Positions 1-10,009 of a DNA stretch of 64,000 nucleotides are shown here, piece after piece (position 1 is the stretch's first letter; every line of letters begins with the position of its first letter). Source of the DNA: Marchantia polymorpha subsp. ruderalis. Its lineage: Eukaryota; Streptophyta; Marchantiopsida; Marchantiales; Marchantiaceae. The translations under genes and the position numbers were made by a program. Under the pieces are notes generated by a model. The model was given only the letters and a program-made list of their open reading frames with translations. It was not told the origin of the DNA and ran no database searches. The stretch covers positions 24,306,501-24,370,500 of the forward strand of contig AP031353.1 in the NCBI GenBank assembly GCA_037833965.1, read 5' to 3'.

Positions 1-1940
1 TTCATGAAAAAACACAGAATTAAAATATTTTAAAAGTATGATATGCTAAATCTACATGTCTAAACTAGCAATAACATCAATAAATATCTTTAAATACATT
101 GATTGTATTAAAAACTTTTTTTAACCAATAAAATATAAGTATTTACAGAATAAAAGCTGAAAACAACTACCATTTGTTACCGTCTTTACTGTATTAAATT
201 TACCGTACAATATAATATATTTTTTATTAAAAAAAAGTAACAATCTCTAAATATCTAAAATATAAGTAAAGATGATTCAAAAAAAATTTTAAAAATAATG
301 CATTTATAATGCACTATTTATGATTATCACCTTGGCAAATCTGTAAAATTGATTGATAAATGTTAAGTGTGGCAATGATAAACTTGATTAAGATTGAGTT
401 CAGTAATGAATATAGACACATTAGTAATCAATAAAGCTATTAATTATATCTAACATGTTGTCAATATATATTACAAAAATGTGATACAAACAATGATATG
501 TTATCTTCTTGAGTACTTTAAAAAATGATTTTGTGAGATAATATAGAATCAATCTATGTATATCTTCAATTCAAATTTTTTTTCCATTTTTTTCAATATT
601 ACAATATAATTAGAATAAATTATATTGATATGAATGAGATTTAATGTTTCATATTATCTAGTTTTTGACAAATTATGTAGATATTTTGTAAGCGAAATAA
701 AATATTTAAAAAATGTAATATCTTTTGCAAGATATTATATTGTATTAGTGTAAAGGTTTCCACAAAGATAAGTAATATTATTTTAAGAAATTCTTTTCGT
801 CATAAATATCTAGGTTTAGTCTTTTAAAAAAAGTTTTAAATACAAACTTATAATGCAGTGTCTAAACCACACATTCTACTCATGTAGATTTGCATGCTAG
901 CACTTTTTACTGAATAACAATCAAAGGTAATTTCATCATGAATACTTTAGTCTTCATCTTGGTACGTTATTTATATTAATTGGAAATTGTATCATTCATG
1001 GATTTACAAGAATAGTGAAATCATTTCATTACATTACTTTAAGACAAAGAAGAATTTTCTCAAATTTTATTTTTTATATTGCATAGCAAACAATACATCC
1101 TAGTGATATCATTATAAGCTATCTTGGATATCTCACTGAAAAAGACTAATCATATTATTTTTATAGCATACAAAGTGTTATCAAGAGTATAAAAATTCTA
1201 TCCTGATCTACTACCTAGTAGATCAAACTCATTGTTGTGAATTTGTATATGAGGGGGTTAAGTTTATTGAGATTTTCAATAATAATGATCAAGAAGCATA
1301 ATACAAAACATATAGATAAGATAATTTGCAAATATTCTCAATAGAAATAGGGTTTTACGCAATTCAATACATGTATCATTTGGATTACATGAAAAGAAAA
1401 TATGTATGATGTAAAATACTAAGTATAGAATTACAAAAATATATTGATAATTCTAATTTTGAATTAAAGAATGAAATGAGCATGTTGAATGTATAAAAAA
1501 AGTTCAAAGTACAATGAAGAACTTTCTTCACTAAAAATTTTCACCTATTGACATCAATTTCATTTCATATATTATTCATCTTATGATTAAAGAAAACTAT
1601 GATCCATTTAGTTGTAATTTAAATATCTAATTACTTCTACCTAGTTTAAAAATAATTTATTAAACAAATTTTAGGTAACAATAAAAATAATTATAATAAT
1701 TTCACTCATAAATTTATTTTGGAAATGAAATTATAAATTTACCAATTTTTTTTAAAAATCAATAAAAATAATTTTTTACCTTATGTTTAATTTTAATTTT
1801 TTTTAATAAAACTGATCCTTTAGAAAAATTGAATCAAAATAAAATCAAAATTGAAACTTAAAATACAATCAGTTTATAACAAATCAAAGTCAGTAAACAC
1901 ACAAAAGTTTTGAAGATGTACAAAATATGAACTACCATAA
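1..1940. other. AT-rich intergenic stretch without genes
   Basis: Long runs of A and T with no open reading frame of note on either strand and no terminal repeats, coding remnants or RNA gene that I can recognise. Base composition changes sharply near 1,940-2,030, where GC-richer sequence leading into the pyruvate decarboxylase 3' flank begins. It could be old, decayed transposon DNA, but nothing in it proves that. Confidence 0.6.
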
Positions 1941-2273
1941 TTTTTATATTATTGATTTTGAATTCGTAATGTATAATCTCAGCTGCACTTCCAATACATA
2001 ATTTGCAGTCCACGCGCGTCGCTCCCACTCTTTGCATTCAGAGCTTTCCAAAGCATTCAAAAATTTCCGCCCACATGTTGAGGATTCAAATTTACATGTC
2101 TTCATTCTACATTGGTCGGTGGTGAACACGCCTGAGCCCGTCTCAAGGTCTGTATCACATATTTCCCGCAGCAATCTACACAAGACCTCTAAATGCCATG
2201 GGTTCGCCTACAAATTACAAGTAAAGGATAGTGGTCGGACCGAAGCAAACATCAGAAAAGGCAAGCCATTCGT

Positions 2274-3992
2274 CTACTGGGGATTATGGGGTCGGCTGTT
2301 TGCAGCAGACACTCGCGAACCCCACTCCAGGAGCTCCCTGCTGGTGTCATCCTTATGCGCAATCACCTCGATGAAACACAGACAGTCGTGCTTCTCCTTC
2401 AAAGTCTTCTCGATAGCTTGCTGAAGTTCCTTCTCTGTTTTCACCTTCGTTGTCCAGCATTTGCCTTCGTTGTTGTGAATGGCGTCTACGAGAGCGGTGT
2501 AGTTCCAGTTCTTGATCACGTTGTAAGGGCCGTCATGGATTTCCACCTCGATCGTGTAGCCGCCGTTATTGATCAAAAAGATTATGTTGTTCTGTCCGTT
2601 TCTAATCATGGTTGAAATGTCCTGACATGTAACCTGGAAACTACCATCTCCGATACATGCGATGACCCGCTTGTCCTTGGAAGCCTGCGCGAATCCCAGA
2701 AGGGCACCAACCGACCACCCGATCGATCCGTACTGCATCTGGAACTCGAACAAGCACCCGTCGGGGAGCTTCAGATTCTGGCAATTGAACCAGGAGTCCC
2801 CTGTTTCTGCTAGCACAGCGTTATCGGGGGTCAACATTTTCTGAATGTAGTGGAAGAGCTGGTTGATCTTGAGAGCCTCATTCTTCGCATTCTTCGCGTG
2901 GAGGCATGTGCCCGGTGGTATGTAAATGCGCTGGAAGTTCTCGTGCGCGGTTGTGTTCTTCTTCAGCGCCTTGGCGAGAGCCTTGAGGAAGTCGTTCATC
3001 AGGATGCAGCCGTAAGAAGCTCCGCCGCCCACCGTGATTCGATGGGGCTGAACCAAAATCATCTTCTCCTTCTTCAAAAGGAGCGAGTACCCCACAGAGC
3101 TGTAGTCGTTGAACACAGGCCCCACGAACATATAAGCATCTGCGGATTCCACGATCTCCAAAGCGTAAGGAGTGCTGACCGCTCCCCAGTACGTACCGAT
3201 GAAATGCTCGTGACTCTCCGGGAAGAGTCCCTTTCCTGCAGGCATGACGGCTGTGGGGTATCCCGCTGCATCCGCGAGCTCCAGGACTGCGGCTTGGGCT
3301 TTGGCCACTCTGACATTGGAACCCACCACCAGCACCGGTTTGACTGCTGCATTGAGGAATTGGGCTGCGTGTTCCACCGCAGCTTGCAGCGATTGCGGGT
3401 TACTGAGCTTCTCGGGCAGAGCGTAGGGGATGGGAGCCCGACTGAACGACGGGTGGGGTTCTCCTGCCAAATTGCAGCTGACGCTGATGTAGACAGGCTT
3501 GCTTTGCAGCAGCGCTGTCGAGATGGCTTTGTCGATCAGATCGTGAGAGTCCTCCAAGTCTTTCAGCACGACCTGCGCACAAGTGACCTGCTCGAAGCAC
3601 CGCAGCTCCTGGCTGAAGTTCGGAATCCCGATCGTGTGATGCAGGATGCGGTTTGTGCCGTAGTCGTTGCTGTTGGGGCCTCCGACGATGCAAATCACCG
3701 GAAGATTCTCGCTGTACGCCCCCGCTATGGCATTGATCACACTGAGACCACCGACGGTGAAGGTCACGCAGCAAGCTCCCACTCCGCGACGTCTCGCATA
3801 TCCATCCGCAGCGTAGCCAGCGTTGAGCTCGTTACAGCACCCGACGAGCTTTAGCTCGGGCTCCGCAATCAGATGGTCCAAGAGCACGAGATTGAAGTCC
3901 CCGGGCACAGCGAAGATATCCTTCACTCCGATTTCCACCAGACGTCGGGCCAGATGCCGCCCGAGCGTCGCTTCCGAGCTGCCATTCATCAT
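2274..3992 (-). CDS. PDC: pyruvate decarboxylase, single exon
   Basis: Predicted 572-aa cytosolic, thiamine-diphosphate (ThDP) dependent pyruvate decarboxylase. It converts pyruvate to acetaldehyde and CO2, the first step of ethanolic fermentation under low oxygen. The N-terminal ThDP domain carries the catalytic glutamate in [16 protein letters not shown] (Glu55) and the paired histidines in ILHHTIG (His118-His119). The C-terminal cofactor motif runs from GDGSFQ (residue 448) to LINNGGYT (about 474-481). The protein ends in [16 protein letters not shown] followed by HNPQ, typical of plant PDCs. Two ATGs stand in tandem at the start; the first is used. It is slightly shorter than most plant PDCs because the N-terminal leader is short. 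No intron interrupts it, although angiosperm PDC genes usually have several, so it may be a retrocopy or reflect a lineage habit. No break or missing key residue is seen. Confidence 0.95.
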   Translation of the reverse strand: MMNGSSEATLGRHLARRLVEIGVKDIFAVPGDFNLVLLDHLIAEPELKLVGCCNELNAGYAADGYARRRGVGACCVTFTVGGLSVINAIAGAYSENLPVICIVGGPNSNDYGTNRILHHTIGIPNFSQELRCFEQVTCAQVVLKDLEDSHDLIDKAISTALLQSKPVYISVSCNLAGEPHPSFSRAPIPYALPEKLSNPQSLQAAVEHAAQFLNAAVKPVLVVGSNVRVAKAQAAVLELADAAGYPTAVMPAGKGLFPESHEHFIGTYWGAVSTPYALEIVESADAYMFVGPVFNDYSSVGYSLLLKKEKMILVQPHRITVGGGASYGCILMNDFLKALAKALKKNTTAHENFQRIYIPPGTCLHAKNAKNEALKINQLFHYIQKMLTPDNAVLAETGDSWFNCQNLKLPDGCLFEFQMQYGSIGWSVGALLGFAQASKDKRVIACIGDGSFQVTCQDISTMIRNGQNNIIFLINNGGYTIEVEIHDGPYNVIKNWNYTALVDAIHNNEGKCWTTKVKTEKELQQAIEKTLKEKHDCLCFIEVIAHKDDTSRELLEWGSRVSAANSRPHNPQ

Positions 3993-3999
3993 TCCTCGA

Positions 4000-5740
4000 C
4001 CGCCCAGATATGTCGTCGACTAATTGGCCTCCTGGACCGAAACTCTCTCGCTGAATTTCTCGTTCACAGACTTCTTCTTCTTCTCCACCTCCCCTGCCTC
4101 TCACAAGACTACGAAGCTCTCATATATCTATCGCCCGGCGCTTCTTCTTGAGCTTATGCACACATCGCTCATGCTCTCGTCGGTCGGTCGCCGGTCTCCT
4201 CACGGTCAGCGCATTCTCTAACGTAAGGCATAGTGCTCTGACAGCCCTCGACCTCCCTCCCCCTTAATCCTCTCCTCGTCAGCTTGTCATCGCAGCTCTC
4301 ACCACAAAATGTGGCGGAACGGGCCAAAATATAATTTCCTTCTGCTCGGAAACGATCTCCGCAGCCGTCTACTCAGCAAGCGATCGTCAGTTTAGCGAAA
4401 CCCGGGGCGACCCAAGTCGAGCTCCCTCCAGTCACTCCAGGTCCTGAGAATAATCAAACCGCCACGTTCTTTCAACGAGGCGACGACATCATCCGATAGC
4501 AGTTGCCATGCTGAGCTAGGTCCGTCCGCTAGCGAAGTTCGCTCCAGAATCGCGACCGTGAGGACCGACCGTGCGAGTGCCCTGTCACCGGGATTCCGAG
4601 CCTCCATGTACCTCCTGTCCTCGAAGGGATCAGTGACATTTGCGCTGAGTTCCCTGCTTAGTCATCAGCCACGCAGTTGCTGTACATGGGCTTTCGCGGG
4701 CTGCTCGATGACACCTGCCCCGAGCTGATTTGTCGCTGGACTTGCCGCTGGCCCCGTCAGCATGTTTTGCCGTAGATCCAGCGCCGGGCTTCCTCCCGTC
4801 CACTTGGTGGGTGGCTGGGGCAGGATCCGCTGTGCCAAGTGCACAAAAGGACAGCAGTTGCATGTCGATCATGCGCTACAGATTCGCGGGCTCCTGTGAA
4901 ACTAATATCTCGTCCGAGATGCTTGTACTTTTTCCATAAGCTTCTTCTGTAGTGCCTACTTTCGAGATGCATTCCTCGGTTTGTGATCTCGGCTACAAAT
5001 CGTGTTTATTTGCAGGCACGGATTTGGACAGTTCAGTACTTTGGACTGTGCATGGACGCTTCCTGATTCTTGGAGTTCGTTTCCTTCGATAATAAATCAG
5101 AGAACGGATTTCGGTTTGCAGTGCGTTGGTGTAATCTTGGGATTCTCCACTCGAATGTGTGACCCTCGCAGCTCAAGAATTGGACTCTCTGACACACAGA
5201 CTTTTGCCGCCGAGTCTTCTCTCCTCGTGAAGACTTCGGGTACGACCGTCAGCAAATGTTATCATAGCTTACGTGAGGCTTCTAGTATCTGGGATTAGAA
5301 GAAGAGAAAGGCTTGCAGGCCGTAGAATCTGAAGAGTTGTCTTCGATACTTTTCTGCAGGATGTGCTCTAGCGAAGGTCTTCAACGTATCACAATGAGCA
5401 CTCCCTTTCGTCGGAGAAAGTGGTAAATTCCCTGTTTTCTAAACATAGCAAAAAGATGACATTCACTTGCGTGGTGCTAGTCTCAACGAGCTTCTCCCTC
5501 CGTTTTGTGCTTCGTTGCCTTTATTTTATTGAATATGCCGGTTAAGTAACATCTATAGACTAGCAAAGCTTTTGGAGTAGGTACTGCTGTGAATTGCGAC
5601 TGACTCGAAGAACGTAGGCTGTAAGACTTTTGTGTGCTAGGCAGAGAGTGCATTTGGTCTGCTGGTTGCTGTTGAGTTGCCTGAAGCAAACCTGGTCGGT
5701 CCTTCGTTCATGAATACATTTGATAATTAACTAGAAATAG
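4000..5740. other. intergenic, upstream of PDC
   Basis: Presumed promoter and 5' leader of the PDC gene, which reads leftward. A CT-rich tract (about 4,070-4,105; GA-rich on the PDC strand) and a TATA-like TATATG (about 4,121, reversed) lie 80-130 bp upstream of the PDC ATG; neither is decisive. The GC content is higher than in the AT-rich start. Short ORFs on both strands (up to 98 codons) resemble no family I know. No second gene can be supported. Confidence 0.4.
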
Positions 5741-5862
5741 TGACCGATGATTTTATTCTTAACTGTTCTGAAAGTATCTCGGGCGACGCAGTACTTGGTC
5801 CGTGCTTATCAGCGATGGATAAGCCTGGCCAGTTCTGTTGTTGAAAGTAACGTCGAATTCCC

Positions 5863-5958
5863 AATGAAGCCAAAATGTGACTCGATACCTGACCTTCTAT
5901 TCTCATTCCTTTGTCTATTCCTCCTCCTGCGATTTGCGTCTGCTGCAAAATCGTACCA
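5863..5958 (+). other. signal-peptide-like short ORF, unproven exon
   Basis: From the ATG at 5,863 the plus strand encodes a short polar start, a run of about 15 hydrophobic residues (LLFSFLCLFLLLRF) and a small-residue end ASAAKSYQ that fits a signal-peptidase site. No good splice donor follows directly, and I could not connect it to a downstream coding exon, so it may be chance or the first exon of a decayed secreted or receptor-like gene. What would follow is not recognisable. Confidence 0.2.
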
Positions 5959-6340
5959 GTGCAAGATGGTTGACAATATATGGAGTATATTTTTCTTGAT
6001 TTTGTCGAATCATATTGTCTTTGATACGAGGAACTTTTTCCAGTTTTTTTCTAGATTGATTCTATTTTCTTAATTGTCTGAGCAGGGACTTCTCTCATTT
6101 TCAAACTCGTACCTGACTGATCAGTCTTGTTTCTTTCCTTAAATAGCATATGACATCTAGCTTGATGGTCACAACACGAAAATGGAATGGTCGTTTCTCA
6201 GGGTTTGTGAGGGAACGATAGAGATATCCAGCTACTCATACTGCTCTGAATACTCCGTTCTAAATACATATACGTTTGCCATTATCCAATTTGTCGGTCA
6301 CCGAATTTGTACTCAGTTACATTTTCAACGAATGTGACAG

Positions 6341-6374
6341 AACCCAACCCAATCCAACCCAATCCAACCCAATC
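6341..6374. repeat. decamer microsatellite
   Basis: About three and a half copies of the 10-bp unit AATCCAACCC in direct tandem, with slightly varied ends. A simple repeat of no evident function. Confidence 0.85.
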
Positions 6375-6659
6375 GCCCAGCAGACTGTGTTGCTGTTCGA
6401 TCAAAGTGGAGTAAAATCTACATCTCTTTGTCCAGAAACAAGACAGGGTCAAAATCGTCATTTGACGTTTACGTAAATCAAGAGAATCTCCAAGCGCAGA
6501 TTGTGCAAGGAGGAATTCGGTGGTGAACCAATGGACTGGTGGAAATTGAATAACGAAACGATCAGGTACATTTGATCTCTTAGTTATTAGCGAGCACTGA
6601 AGCAAGTACCGTTTCTCACTGGTCTTAGTTGGAAATTCACAGATCTAGAAGGATTACAA

Positions 6660-7099
6660 GTGTCACAGTCAATCGCAAGATTGCGAGCCAATAGATGGTC
6701 GAGAAATATCAGAATCATTGCTGGCAAGAATGCAATGGTGCCGTCGGATCGAGCACAACCAGTTATATCCCAGATCTTCCTGAGTACCTTGCATCGGGGA
6801 ATTGCTTACACTCGTCGCTTTCGGGACTTCAGCGAGTGGCCGTAAAAGCCATCAACTGGTCCCGCTTATTGATGGCTTTTACGACTACTTTTAGACCTTT
6901 GGAGTTTCATAGAGAAGCTAAAGCATTCATATCCAGGCTGAACATCCATCGGACGCATCAAACAACAGTTACCCTATTCCATTTGTTTGCAACTACCTCC
7001 TCTATCTCGTACAAGGTGACAATCTGTCTGCAAGGTAGACTTGGAGACTATCCTGAATGCGAGGAAAGAATTCAGCGGTACTATCTTACAAAACGCTAG
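6660..7099 (+). pseudogene. possible receptor-kinase-like remnant
   Basis: An ORF here contains VAVKAI followed, after an interruption, by EFHREAKAFISRLN. This recalls the beta-3 lysine strand (VAVK) and C-helix glutamate region of plant receptor-like kinases. The interruption coincides with an inverted repeat (6,841-6,883) that copies the VAVKAI codons backwards. No glycine loop upstream and no HRD or DFG motif downstream can be found. About 200 bp further on, a plus-strand frame encodes a hydrophobic run (LILVLISFGFLLFVG, near 7,285-7,330) whose order relative to the kinase-like piece is wrong for a receptor kinase. At best a short, broken fragment; the resemblance may be chance. Confidence 0.25.
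6841..6883. repeat. perfect 15-bp inverted repeat
   Basis: Arm CGTAAAAGCCATCAA at 6,841-6,855 and its exact reverse complement at 6,869-6,883, separated by a 13-nt loop. It resembles the inverted-copy insertions found in the tandem array farther right. Confidence 0.9.
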
Positions 7100-8100
7100 T
7101 GTGGAACTGCGGTGTACTAATTGTTTACTGCGACAGAAGTGACAGCCAGCGAAATTGTTGGTGCACACAACAATAAGCCTGAAGATAAAACTGTGAGCTT
7201 AACTGAGGACGAGTCAAAAATTCTGCGGCCATCGTATTTGAATACTTTACTACCTCCGTGTCCACTACAAGGAGATGGTGTTATCTGATTCTAGTTCTTA
7301 TCAGTTTTGGATTTCTTCTTTTCGTTGGTAAATATGTAAAACTAGTCTATCGTTTTTAAAATGCCTCGATGGCCCCATAAATGTGAATTGCAAGTATTGC
7401 CGTCATCAAGGCGAGCATATATTATGCCACCTGAAATACCACAGCCATTGCCGCCAATGGAACTTGAAGAGTAGAACATGCTATTTGACCACAGAGATCA
7501 CCAGTTTGTAACTAATCGAATTGTGAGGAGCTCGAAACACATATTTCGCTACTTAAAATCATAAATTGATCAGTGCTCCAAACATGTGTTTCAGACCGTG
7601 GAGCTTGAAAAACACAGATATCATAATTTCATATAATTAAGTGCTCCTGCCATATTTCTCATACCATAAACTCTATAGCATTGCTTGAAGAGTCACTGAA
7701 AGTCTCGATGACTCGACAGTTTAGAATCATAATCGTAGATAGCTGTGAAATTTTCGAGCACTAAAATTGATCGAACAAAACTTCTGGGCAATATAATGGA
7801 CGTTCTTTCCTATTTACCACTCTTCTTCCTCGTTCATGAGCACCTTTAAAACTTCTGACAAGCAAGAAGAATTCTACGAATGTTGAATATCACTTATCCA
7901 GTTGTTAATTAAGAAAGTTGATATGCAGAAACAATTGCAACTGGATATTAGCTGATCAGTCAACATCACACACTTGATTGTCATACACATAAGACCTGAT
8001 TGTCAGCAACAAAAATGCTACGGTGGAACGTAAGTAGATGGTACACTGGCAGACCTTGCAGCTTTTGTCATACGTCGGCACCTTCAGTGTAGTTGAGGTC
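7100..8100. other. intergenic, nothing recognised
   Basis: Between the kinase-like remnant and the F-box gene. No long ORF, repeat or RNA gene was seen beyond the short hydrophobic frame near 7,285-7,330 noted above. The right end is the presumed 3' flank of the F-box gene, which reads leftward. Confidence 0.5.
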
Positions 8101-8120
8101 CATTAAACGTGTCAGCAACA

Positions 8121-9422
8121 TCAGGTAGACACATTAGCCAATGAAGGTCTGAAAGGAAAGCAAATGGACTCTGCGAGTTTCAGGTCCCTCACATTTTTGC
8201 CCACATCCACACACACGAGATGTTTTGTTTGCAGACTATACACAAGGAGCTTCAGATCATTTGCCTCGCACGTGGAATCACCGAGAAGCCTGCACTTATG
8301 ATCATGGCTCAAAAAATATACGAAGTCGCCAGCAGGACTGATGAAGGACATGTAACAGACGACTCTGAACTCTCGAGGCAGCAGGTGGAACAAGGTTTCC
8401 AACTGCTGCGACAAAGGCTCCAGCACAGACACCCATGATGTAATCTCGCCATCCGATTCTTGGATTACGAAAAAGCTGTATCGATTCCACCAGGGGGTTT
8501 CCACGAGCAGTAGCTTGTCCTCGTACACAGCAAGCTGTAAATTATATTGTACCTTTCTTCGAAGCGGTACAACACTCCATTTCTCTTTCTGAACATCAAA
8601 CTTGAGAAGGTCCCAAAACACATCCATGTACTGTACGAGGGTGTAAAGACTGTCATTCCAAACGATGCAGCCGCGTCGCATGTTACACGTCCTGGACCTC
8701 GTGTCTATGGACAGCCGTCTAGTGCTGGTGAAGTCCATGCTACCCGAAGGAAAATCATGTACTTGTGTCCAGCGCTTGCTCTGCGAGTTGTAAATCTTAG
8801 TTCGTAGCGGAGCGCCCTTCTGCAAAGTTGCGATCAGCAGCTTGTAATGCCCTGTATCTGGGTCCACAAGCAAACCTCCAAGTGTTTGTCTTCCCAGACG
8901 ATCTGTCCAGTGCCGCTGCTCACCATGTACTGAGCAAAGTTGAGTATCATCTCTTGCAGCCGATGTAATCTCGGAGCTGATGTTTTCAAGCGTGAGACAC
9001 ATGGACTGCTTTGTGACAGGATTGCAGACAAGGAAATGGCCAAAATCTCGAGTGGAGAAACACAGGACGCCGCCATCCGATGCAATCAATTCCAATCTAG
9101 ATGTTTCGTGGCGCGGATCAACAAGCACGTGAAGGGAAGACCGGGATAGGTCCTTTATTCTTCGCTGGTGCCAAGAATTCGATTTCACGTCGTAAATTAC
9201 TACCCTCTCCTCCACGTAGAGCATCAGAACTATATTTGCTTGATCTAAGTTCCGGGCAAGAAATTCGGAACTTAAGATCCGAGTCATCCACTCCTGGTTC
9301 AGAGTTCGTAATCCAATGAGTTTGACAACCGGCAGCCTCTTGAATATAGCGGCAATGAGATCATCTGGCAGTGAGCTCCATAATTTTGGGCAAAGCTCAC
9401 TCGGTAGCTGCGAATTACTCAT
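8121..9422 (-). CDS. F-box protein with kelch-like C-terminal region
   Basis: Predicted 433-aa single-exon F-box protein, probably the substrate receptor of an SCF ubiquitin ligase. The N-terminal F-box (about residues 14-57) reads LWSSLPDDLIAAIFKRLP and continues VVKLIGLRTLNQEWMTRI, the Skp1-binding fold. The rest has tryptophan-centred strands spaced as in plant F-box/kelch proteins: NSWHQRRIKDL, SKRWTQVHDFPSG, FDVQKEKWSVVPLRR and VYEDKLLLVETPWWN. These suggest a beta-propeller for target binding, though the kelch repeats are weak by eye. The ATG at 9,422 puts the F-box at the usual N-terminal place. The substrate cannot be told from sequence. The neighbours are unrelated to it, and no break is seen. 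Confidence 0.88.
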   Translation of the reverse strand: MSNSQLPSELCPKLWSSLPDDLIAAIFKRLPVVKLIGLRTLNQEWMTRILSSEFLARNLDQANIVLMLYVEERVVIYDVKSNSWHQRRIKDLSRSSLHVLVDPRHETSRLELIASDGGVLCFSTRDFGHFLVCNPVTKQSMCLTLENISSEITSAARDDTQLCSVHGEQRHWTDRLGRQTLGGLLVDPDTGHYKLLIATLQKGAPLRTKIYNSQSKRWTQVHDFPSGSMDFTSTRRLSIDTRSRTCNMRRGCIVWNDSLYTLVQYMDVFWDLLKFDVQKEKWSVVPLRRKVQYNLQLAVYEDKLLLVETPWWNRYSFFVIQESDGEITSWVSVLEPLSQQLETLFHLLPREFRVVCYMSFISPAGDFVYFLSHDHKCRLLGDSTCEANDLKLLVYSLQTKHLVCVDVGKNVRDLKLAESICFPFRPSLANVST

Positions 9423-10009
9423 CTACTATGGACAAAAGTCAATTGGAATTGAAACTTGCAGAATTTCATTCGAGTGTGGAAGACTGCAGGGCATCTCGAT
9501 AGCCGTGTGAAAAGTGGAAGTGGCAAAGAGGATGAACGATTGATCTTACTCAATTCCACCGCCTGAGAGGCCTGTGCTCTGGTGCTCATCTCTCCACCAG
9601 TCTAGCCACCGCAATCTCAAACGAAGAGCCTTCTAAATTTGTATGTTTAGGTTTTCGTACTCGAATTCCAGGACAACGACCTTGCTTGCCGCAACGAGCG
9701 CTTGACAAATGAGTCAACGAGCATTTTCAATCATTCGTTTGAGTCCCGTGTCAGTAAACGTCTCGATAGAAGAAAACGACTTGGAGGTCATCTTCATTTG
9801 AATCTATGAAACTCAGCCACACGTTCCGATTCCATGTTTATACAGTTTTGGAACTTTTCCGGATCTTTGCAAGTCCCATATAAACCCAAAGTCAGCTCAG
9901 ATTTGAACATCGCTCCTACGATATACGGTGACAGGTCCTAAAAAACCTGATGCAATTCAGAACTCGTAATCGTAACTTGTGAACTTCAGTGTACACGATA
10001 CGTTCTATG
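9423..10009. other. F-box gene upstream region
   Basis: Presumed promoter and leader of the F-box gene on the minus strand. No other gene, repeat or clear core element can be supported. Homology to the tandem array begins near 10,010. Confidence 0.45.

Noticed and set aside
2850-3854. Open frame of 334 codons on the plus strand
   Set aside because: It lies opposite the pyruvate decarboxylase and has no family resemblance; it is a frame shadow of the GC-rich coding strand.
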